Source of the DNA: Alphaproteobacteria bacterium
Lineage (GTDB): Bacteria > Pseudomonadota > Alphaproteobacteria > Micropepsales > Micropepsaceae
Reading direction: 5' to 3'
Length of the DNA stretch: 64,000 nt
Assembly (NCBI GenBank): GCA_947474645.1
Contig: CANJJD010000001.1
Span: 163,233-227,232 of the forward strand
A program made the translations under genes and the position numbers. How positions within the stretch are numbered: position 1 is the first letter of the stretch; each line of letters starts with the position of its first letter. This document shows, piece after piece, positions 58,921-64,000 of the stretch. The notes beneath the pieces are model-generated. The model saw nothing but the letters and a program-made list of their open reading frames with translations, was not told where the DNA came from and searched no databases.

Positions 58921-59713
58921 CGGGCCGTTGGACCTTGGAAAACAGGCGGAAGAAATTTTCCGTGGTCACGCCGGCCAGTTCGGCGGCGCTGACACCTTTC
59001 AGTTCCGCCAGCATGGCGGCGGTGTGGACCACAAAGGCCGGCTCGTTGGTCTTGCCCCGGTGCGGCACCGGCGCCAAGTAGGGCGCATCGGTTTCCACCA
59101 GCAGCCGGTCCAGCGGCACCGTCTTGATCACCTCACGCAAGACGGCGGAATTCTTGAACGTGGCGATGCCGGACACCGAGATGTAAAGCCCCATCTCCAG
59201 CGCCGCATCGGCCAGCCTCTGGGTACCGGTGAAGCAATGGATCAGGCCGGTAAAGGCGCCCTTGGCCATTTCCTCGCGCAGGATGGCGATGGTGTCGTCA
59301 TCGGCGTCGCGGGTATGGACGATCACCGGCAACCCGGTCTTGCGCCCTGCCGAGATATGGCTGCGGAAGTTGGATTGCTGCTGAAGGCGCGGCGAATGTT
59401 CGTAGAAATAATCCAACCCGGTTTCGCCGATGCCCACCACCTTGGGATGACCGGCCTCGGCGATCAACGCCGCCTCGTCGTCCAGCAGTTCTTTTTCCGC
59501 TTCATGGGGGTGCACGCCGACGCTGCACCAGACATGGGGAAACTTCTCCGCCACCGCCTTGACGCCGGGAAAGCGCGACAGCTCGGTGCCGATGGAGACG
59601 CAAACGCCGACACCGGCCGCGCGGGCGCGTTCCACCACCGCCTCCACATTGCCGGCATAGTCGGGGAAATCCAAATGGCAGTGCGAGTCTACTAGAAAAT
59701 TGGAAGTGGGCAT
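58913..59713 (-). CDS. tatD: TatD family metal-dependent hydrolase
   Basis: A 266-residue TatD-type deoxyribonuclease/hydrolase, TIM barrel: DSHCHLDF (two His, near 10-13), GIGETGLDYFYEHS (Glu), PVIVHTRDADDD, HCFTG and LLVETDAPYL (Asp). ATG 59713 overlaps the holB stop region; GTG 59716 is an alternative. Quality-control or DNA-repair roles are suggested for homologues. Confidence 0.93.
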   Translation of the reverse strand: MPTSNFLVDSHCHLDFPDYAGNVEAVVERARAAGVGVCVSIGTELSRFPGVKAVAEKFPHVWCSVGVHPHEAEKELLDDEAALIAEAGHPKVVGIGETGLDYFYEHSPRLQQQSNFRSHISAGRKTGLPVIVHTRDADDDTIAILREEMAKGAFTGLIHCFTGTQRLADAALEMGLYISVSGIATFKNSAVLREVIKTVPLDRLLVETDAPYLAPVPHRGKTNEPAFVVHTAAMLAELKGVSAAELAGVTTENFFRLFSKVQRPDA

Positions 59714-60762
59714 CACAGCGCCCCGCGCCGCGCCGCATGGCTCAGATCGCGCGCCGCACTCAGCACCGTCTGGCGCGGTTCCAGGTTCAGGCCGGTGGCC
59801 CGGCCAAAGCCATGTTCCAGCCGGCTCAGCGCCGCCACCCAGCGTTCCAGTCCCGGCGCACCGGCATGGGCCTTGGCGCGGATACGGTCAGCCAGCGCCG
59901 CGCTCAAAAATTCGCCGAACAGTTCCAGCCCGTCCTGGGTGCGGTAGAGCTTGTCGCCCAATGTCAGCAGCGCCAGCAGGTCGGGGCCCTGGGCATGATC
60001 GATCAGCTTGTCGGCTTCCGCCGCCAGCGCGCCGCCGTCGCCGGTCGCCAGGGTGAGCGCCGCGCCGATGCTGCCGCCGGCCAGCCGCGCCAGTGCGCCG
60101 CGCTCGGCGGCATTTTCGTCGGGCAGATGCTGCTTCAGTCCCTGGTCCATCATCGCTTCGTCCAACGGGCGCAGATCCAGCCGCTGGCAGCGCGAGCGGA
60201 TGGTGGGCAGCAACCGCCCCGGCGTGTTGGACAGAAGTAGCAGCATGGCATGGCCCGGCGGCTCCTCCAGCATCTTGAGCAGCGCATTGGCGGCATTGTC
60301 GTTCATGTCGTCGGCGGTATCGACGATGGCGACGCGCCAGCCACCGGCGCCGCTGGTCATGCCGAAGAAATCCGCCAGCCGCCGCACTTCATCTACCACC
60401 AGCTCGGTCCGCAGCTTGCCGGTTTTAGGATTCACCGTCCGCTTCAACACCATCAATCCCGGATGCGCCTGGGACGCGACCTGGCGCGCCGCACTGTGTT
60501 CCGGCGGCACGCTCAAATCTTCCGGTCCTTCGGCGGTGGCGCCGAACGCCAGCAGGTAGCGCGCAATGCGATAGGCCAGGGTCGCCTTGCCCACGCCGGG
60601 CGGGCCGGTGATCAGCCAGGCGCTGGGCGGCCGCCCTGCCCGCAGCCCCCGGGCGGCGCGGGCCAGCGCCAAGTCTTGTCCCAGCAACGAATAGGTCTCG
60701 CGGGGATGGGCAAACCCCTCGATACGGTCGCTGTCATTGGGTTCGGCGGGACGCTTGGCCAT
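59713..60762 (-). CDS. holB: DNA polymerase III subunit delta'
   Basis: Clamp-loader subunit, 349 residues from ATG 60762. Walker A GPPGVGKATL (about 53-62), the SRC-like motif IRSRCQRLDLRPL (about 185-197), and DNAANALLKMLEEPP are typical of delta'. The Walker A Ser/Thr position is changed as expected for a subunit that does not hydrolyse ATP. It lies between tmk and tatD. Confidence 0.94.
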   Translation of the reverse strand: MAKRPAEPNDSDRIEGFAHPRETYSLLGQDLALARAARGLRAGRPPSAWLITGPPGVGKATLAYRIARYLLAFGATAEGPEDLSVPPEHSAARQVASQAHPGLMVLKRTVNPKTGKLRTELVVDEVRRLADFFGMTSGAGGWRVAIVDTADDMNDNAANALLKMLEEPPGHAMLLLLSNTPGRLLPTIRSRCQRLDLRPLDEAMMDQGLKQHLPDENAAERGALARLAGGSIGAALTLATGDGGALAAEADKLIDHAQGPDLLALLTLGDKLYRTQDGLELFGEFLSAALADRIRAKAHAGAPGLERWVAALSRLEHGFGRATGLNLEPRQTVLSAARDLSHAARRGAL

Positions 60763-60769
60763 GACCGCT

Positions 60770-61396
60770 TTATAGATCGAAACGGCGGCTGACGGCGGTG
60801 AAAATCGCCTCCGCCACCTGGTCCTCGGTCCCGGAGGCGTCAATCAGCCGGCAGCGGTCGGGGCTGCGCTTGGCGATGTCCAGGAAGGCCTGGCGCAGTT
60901 TTTCATGGAAATCGGCGCCGAACTTCTCGAAGCGGTTTTCCGATCCGGGCCGTGCATTCGCCCGTTTGAGCCCCAAGGTCACATCGAGGTCCAGGATCAA
61001 AGTGAGGTCCGGCTGGAAATCATCCAGCACCGCAGCGTCGATGCGCCGGATGGTTTCGCGGTCCACGCCGCGGCCCGCGCCCTGATAGGCGAAGGTGGAA
61101 TCATTGAAGCGGTCGGAGATCACCCAGGTCCCGGCCAGCAAGGCGGGCCCTATGGTGCGCGCCACATGGTCGGCGCGCGCCGCATAGGCCAGCAAGGTCT
61201 CGGTGATGGCGTCCCAGCGGCCGGGCTCGCCTTCCACCATCAGCTTGCGGATCTGTTCGGCGCCGGGTGAGCCGCCCGGTTCACGGGTGGCCAGCACGGT
61301 GACACCCTTCTTCTCAAGCGCCGCCGCCAGCCTTTTGATCTGGGTGGACTTGCCGGTACCCTCGCCGCCTTCCAGGGTGATGAAGCGGCCGGCCAT
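60770..61396 (-). CDS. tmk: Thymidylate kinase
   Basis: Phosphorylates dTMP to dTDP. 208 residues: P-loop FITLEGGEGTGKSTQI (about 5-20), the DR[FY] motif in ISDRFNDSTFAYQG (about 93-106) and a LID region with basic residues (GLKRANARPG). ATG 61396 is chosen over TTG 61399. It lies 7 bp from dacC and 7 bp from holB. Confidence 0.97.
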   Translation of the reverse strand: MAGRFITLEGGEGTGKSTQIKRLAAALEKKGVTVLATREPGGSPGAEQIRKLMVEGEPGRWDAITETLLAYAARADHVARTIGPALLAGTWVISDRFNDSTFAYQGAGRGVDRETIRRIDAAVLDDFQPDLTLILDLDVTLGLKRANARPGSENRFEKFGADFHEKLRQAFLDIAKRSPDRCRLIDASGTEDQVAEAIFTAVSRRFDL

Positions 61397-61403
61397 CAAG
61401 GAT

Positions 61404-62561
61404 TTACTTCTTCTTCCACAAACGCTGGGCGGAATTCCACAGCTTTCCGGCGATGCCGACTTCGCTGACCGCCTGGGCGGCGTAGACCGGGACCTTCAGC
61501 TCGGGGAAATCCGGCGCTGTCACCACCAGCACGCCGACCCTTTGGCCGACATGCACCGGCGCCTTCAGGCCCGGATTGGGCCGCACCGCGATCTTCGCAC
61601 CGGCAGGGGACTCCACCTGCATGGTGACGTTCAGCGCCTTGGCCGCCGTCACCGGCACCGTGGGCTGGGTGCCGCCTTCCAGCGCCACGTTGCCGGCCAC
61701 CTGGTTGGTGGTCAGCAGCGGATAGGAACGGAATTCGCGGAAACCCCATTCCATGATGCGGCTGGCTTCCTCGGCGCGGCGAATATTGGGGAAGTAATCG
61801 TTCTTGTATTGGGGATAGCGCAGCCCGTTCACCACCAGGATCAGCCGCTGCTCGCCGCGCTTGGCCGAAACGGTGACGCCATAGCCGGACAGGTCGATAT
61901 GCCCCGTCTTCAACCCGTCGGCGCCCGGGATCATTTCCAGCGCCAGGTTGCGGTTGCCTTGCGTAATGTTGGTCAGGCTGAAGCTCTTCTGGCTGAAGTA
62001 ATGATAATATTGCGGATAGTCGCGGATCAGGTGACGCGACAGCTTGGCCAGGTCCAGCGCGCTCATCAACTGGCCAGGCGGGTCCGGCAGGCCATCGGGA
62101 TTGACGAAATGCGATTTCGTCAGGCCCAGCCGCTTGGCGCGCGCATTCATCAGGTCGGCGAACCCTTCGACAGTGCCGCCCAGCGCCTCGGCAATCACGA
62201 TGCAGGCGTCATTGCCGGACTGCACGATGATGCCCTGGATCAGGGTTTCCACCGACAGCCGGTCGCCGATCTTCACAAAGGATTTGGAGCCTTGCGTCCG
62301 CCAGGCGCGCTCCGACACCGGGAAGGTGTCGGTCAGCTTGACGCGGCCGTCCTTCAGCCGCTGGAACAAAAGCTCGATGGTCATCAGCTTGGACATGGAC
62401 GCCGGGGACATCGGCGACATGCCGTCCTTGTGCCACAGCACCTGGCCGGTCTGGGCGTCCATTAGCAGCGCATGTTCTGCATTGGTTTGGATTTCGGCGG
62501 CGCGCAAGGGCGCGGCGGCGGCGAACAGCAACGGCAGAAGCACAAGAAAACGGCGAAGCAT
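61404..62561 (-). CDS. dacC: D-alanyl-D-alanine carboxypeptidase (PBP5/6 type)
   Basis: Periplasmic, membrane-bound low-molecular-weight penicillin-binding protein that trims peptidoglycan pentapeptides. 385 residues: signal peptide 1-21, SxxK in PASMSKLMT (Ser55-Lys58), SGN in IVQSGNDA (about 111), and KTG in DGLKTGHI (about 213), followed by the PBP5 C-terminal beta domain and an amphipathic end (KLWNSAQRLWKKK) that anchors the protein to the membrane. ATG 62561. Confidence 0.95.
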   Translation of the reverse strand: MLRRFLVLLPLLFAAAAPLRAAEIQTNAEHALLMDAQTGQVLWHKDGMSPMSPASMSKLMTIELLFQRLKDGRVKLTDTFPVSERAWRTQGSKSFVKIGDRLSVETLIQGIIVQSGNDACIVIAEALGGTVEGFADLMNARAKRLGLTKSHFVNPDGLPDPPGQLMSALDLAKLSRHLIRDYPQYYHYFSQKSFSLTNITQGNRNLALEMIPGADGLKTGHIDLSGYGVTVSAKRGEQRLILVVNGLRYPQYKNDYFPNIRRAEEASRIMEWGFREFRSYPLLTTNQVAGNVALEGGTQPTVPVTAAKALNVTMQVESPAGAKIAVRPNPGLKAPVHVGQRVGVLVVTAPDFPELKVPVYAAQAVSEVGIAGKLWNSAQRLWKKK

Positions 62562-62577
62562 GAAAACTCCAGGCGGG

Positions 62578-63519
62578 TTACTGATCCACGACGATATGGG
62601 CATCATTGGCGCCGGCGCCGTTCAGGCGGGCCAGCGCGGCGTCAGCGTCCTTGACCGAGGCCAAGGGAGCGCTGCGCACTCTATATAGGGCCTGCCCGCC
62701 GCGTTGAAGGGTGGAAATCTGCAGGTCCCCGCCCACCTTGCCCAGCAGCGCCTTGGCATTCTCCATCTTGGAAAAAGCGCCAAGCTGCACATAAAGACGC
62801 GTCACCACCCGCACCGGAACCCGGGTCACCTTCCCGGTCGGCTGGTCCTCGGCGAACATCTGGGACGGGATCGGCTGGGCCGGTATCTGGCTGGGCGTGG
62901 GCACGGGCGGCGCCACAGTGGCGCCCGGCACGATGCCCAGCGCGGCGGTATCCACCTTGCCGGCGGGCGCGGCGGGCAAGGCCTTGGCGATGGCGGGCGG
63001 CGTGATGGGCGGCGGCGCGCCATTGATGTCGGCCCGGCCCAGATAGGTGACGCGCACCCGCGCCGTGCCGGTCGCCACCACGTCCAGCAGTTCGGCGGCG
63101 CGCTTGGAAAGATCGATGACGCGGCCGCGCGCATAGGGCCCGCGATCATTCACCCGCACCACCAGCGACTTGCCATTGGACAGGTTGGTGACCCGCACAT
63201 TCACCGGCATGGGCAGGGTCTTGTGGGCGGCGGTAAGCTGGTCGCCCATGTAAATCTCGCCATTGGCGGTCTTCTTGCCGTAGAAGTTCGGCCCGTACCA
63301 GGAGGCGATGCCGGTCTCGTCATAGTCCGGCTGCTCGCGGGGGTAATACCAGACATTGTCGATTTGATAGGGCTGGCCCACCTTGTAGACCCCAGCATTG
63401 GGCGGAACCGTGACGGTATTCTCGGCCTCCTGCCTGGGCGGCGGGGACGGCGCGGTGGTACAGGCGGCGGCCAACAGGGCCGTGGCGGCGGCAAGGGAAA
63501 AGCGTGAGGAAGCCCGCAT
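62578..63519 (-). CDS. rlpA: Septal ring lytic transglycosylase RlpA
   Basis: Outer-membrane lipoprotein that binds denuded glycan at septa and may cleave it. 313 residues: lipobox LAAAC (about 16-20), double-psi beta barrel with GIASWYGPNFYGKKTANGE (about 68-86) and VRVNDRGPYARGRVIDLS (about 120-137), Pro-rich linker, and a C-terminal SPOR domain (RLYVQLGAFSKMENAKALL) for septal targeting. The catalytic Glu and Asp region is intact. ATG 63519. Confidence 0.94.
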   Translation of the reverse strand: MRASSRFSLAAATALLAAACTTAPSPPPRQEAENTVTVPPNAGVYKVGQPYQIDNVWYYPREQPDYDETGIASWYGPNFYGKKTANGEIYMGDQLTAAHKTLPMPVNVRVTNLSNGKSLVVRVNDRGPYARGRVIDLSKRAAELLDVVATGTARVRVTYLGRADINGAPPPITPPAIAKALPAAPAGKVDTAALGIVPGATVAPPVPTPSQIPAQPIPSQMFAEDQPTGKVTRVPVRVVTRLYVQLGAFSKMENAKALLGKVGGDLQISTLQRGGQALYRVRSAPLASVKDADAALARLNGAGANDAHIVVDQ

Positions 63520-63606
63520 CGAATCGGCCCGGGATGACCGGCCAACGCTAACCGGTGAGGCCCTTGGGCTCAACCGCGGTTGCCGTAACCTTCCGCAAAA
63601 GCTAGT

Positions 63607-63654
63607 AAAACCGCCTTGCAAGGGTGGCCGAGTGGTTTAAGGCTCCGGTCTTGA
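63607..63654 (+). repeat. Scrambled tRNA-Ser fragment
   Basis: 63622-63654 repeats bases 5-37 of the intact tRNA-Ser gene at 63776 (31 of 33 identical; only two D-stem-adjacent bases differ). Immediately before it, AAAACCGCC (63607-63615) and TGCAAGGGT (63618-63626) match the anticodon-3' side and the variable arm of the same tRNA. The pieces are in the wrong order and the T arm and acceptor 3' end are missing, so it cannot be a functional tRNA. Confidence 0.75.
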
Positions 63655-63678
63655 CCAAATCGGCGGCAGCCGATTTGG
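63655..63678. terminator. Hairpin following the tRNA fragment
   Basis: CCAAATCGGC-GGCA-GCCGATTTGG, a perfect 10-bp stem with a 4-base loop. No T run follows, so it may be a structure of the inserted element rather than a terminator. Confidence 0.5.
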
Positions 63679-63717
63679 GGCGCCAGCCGAAGGCGAGCGA
63701 TCCGAGCAAAGGGAGGA

Positions 63718-63746
63718 CGGCAAACATGCCTTGAGCATGTTTGCCG
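63718..63746. repeat. Perfect 12-bp inverted repeat before tRNA-Ser
   Basis: CGGCAAACATGC-CTTGA-GCATGTTTGCCG, 30 bp before the intact tRNA-Ser gene. Together with the hairpin at 63655-63678 it forms a compact, highly structured block between the broken and intact tRNA copies. Confidence 0.7.
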
Positions 63747-63775
63747 CAAAACTGGCGGGTGTGCCGCTGGCGTAT

Positions 63776-63865
63776 GGATGGGTGGCCGAGTGGTTTAAGG
63801 CAGCGGTCTTGAAAACCGCCGAACCTGCAAGGGTTCCGTGAGTTCGAATCTCACCCCATCCACCA
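63776..63865 (+). tRNA. tRNA-Ser (anticodon UGA)
   Basis: Class II tRNA with a 7-bp acceptor stem (GGATGGG / CCCATCC), D arm (GGCCGAGTGGTTTAAGGC), anticodon stem GCGGT/ACCGC with loop CTTGAAA (anticodon TGA), long variable arm around ACCTGCAAGGGT, and T arm GTGAG-TTCGAAT-CTCAC; CCA is encoded (63863-63865). The discriminator is A rather than the G usual for tRNA-Ser. Confidence 0.97.
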
Positions 63866-63923
63866 ACTGCCCTAATAGGGCCTGGGATTACGATAAATAT
63901 CCATCTCTTTTGGAGGTAGCCGC

Positions 63924-64000
63924 GTGTCAGATATCGAGGCAAGAGCACTAGACCGCATAGCTGATGAAACTGATTCTGACGCGCTCCTAAATTACGCGCG
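63924..64000 (+). CDS. Start of a lower-GC gene, product unknown (3' end beyond window)
   Basis: The first 25 codons: GTG 63924 after TGGAGGTAG, then SDIEARALDRIADETDSDAL. The DNA here is near 50% GC and uses AGA, CTA, ATA, ACT and TCT, codons rare in the rest of the window. Its place directly after tRNA-Ser suggests a gene of an integrated element. Too short to identify. Confidence 0.6.
   Translation, partial: MSDIEARALDRIADETDSDALLNYA

Noticed and set aside
63637..63948. 103-codon reverse-strand ORF containing GEIRTHGTLAGSAVFKTAAL
   Set aside because: It is the reverse reading of the tRNA-Ser gene and its fragment; this peptide is a well-known false protein in bacterial annotations.

Overview
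The window is GC-rich (roughly two thirds G+C by eye), densely coded chromosomal DNA of an alphaproteobacterium. The family assignment rests on gene order: ispG-prfA-prmC, comF-grxC-amidase-DUF1178-ubiG-lysC-ptsP, lipA-ratA-cinA-pgpA-ispDF-ntrBC-ntrYX-dat-hfq-hflX-mazG, and dacC-tmk-holB-tatD-MBL hydrolase are alphaproteobacterial arrangements, and an ispDF fusion, NtrX without a GAFTGA loop, DUF2336, DUF4167 and an intracellular PHB depolymerase fit the same class. A Rhizomicrobium/Micropepsaceae-like organism is possible, but the sequence alone does not fix genus.

Layout. 1-6.4 kb: corA (cut by the window edge), secA, argJ, an OsmC-type peroxidase, mutT and a tiny Flp pilin gene. 6.4-24 kb: housekeeping genes (methyltransferase, comF, grxC, C-N hydrolase, ubiG, lysC, ptsP, rodZ, ispG, prfA, prmC, DUF4167, clpB with a sigma32-like promoter) ending in a PhyH-type dioxygenase and a transglutaminase. 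24-36 kb: mixed accessory genes: M23 peptidase, S1/P1 nuclease, PHB depolymerase, two GSTs, DUF2336, bacterioferritin with its ferredoxin, a damaged lipoprotein/M48 protease pair, an acyl-CoA synthetase and several small envelope proteins. 36-50 kb: lipA to mazG, including the ntrBC and ntrYX nitrogen two-component systems and hfq. 50-58 kb: an envelope/periplasmic accessory cluster: a secreted cupin, a quinoprotein dehydrogenase with an N-terminal cytochrome c domain, a CHRD protein and a Tat-exported TIM-barrel isomerase-like protein, facing two tandem two-domain cupins across a divergent promoter with a perfect 15-bp palindrome. 58-63.5 kb: MBL hydrolase, tatD, holB, tmk, dacC, rlpA. 63.6-64 kb: a scrambled tRNA-Ser fragment, two strong hairpins, an intact tRNA-Ser(UGA), and the start of a lower-GC gene with codon use unlike the rest of the window, which looks like the edge of an integrated island.

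Two families of dispersed palindromic repeats are present, two copies each; both copies of one family and one of the other lie between converging genes. The most unusual parts are the 51.7-58.1 kb periplasmic oxidation/cupin cluster, the tRNA-Ser junction at the right end, the lipoprotein/M48 junction near 32.2 kb, and the orphan Flp pilin coupled to mutT. No CRISPR array, insertion sequence or recognisable defence system was found.
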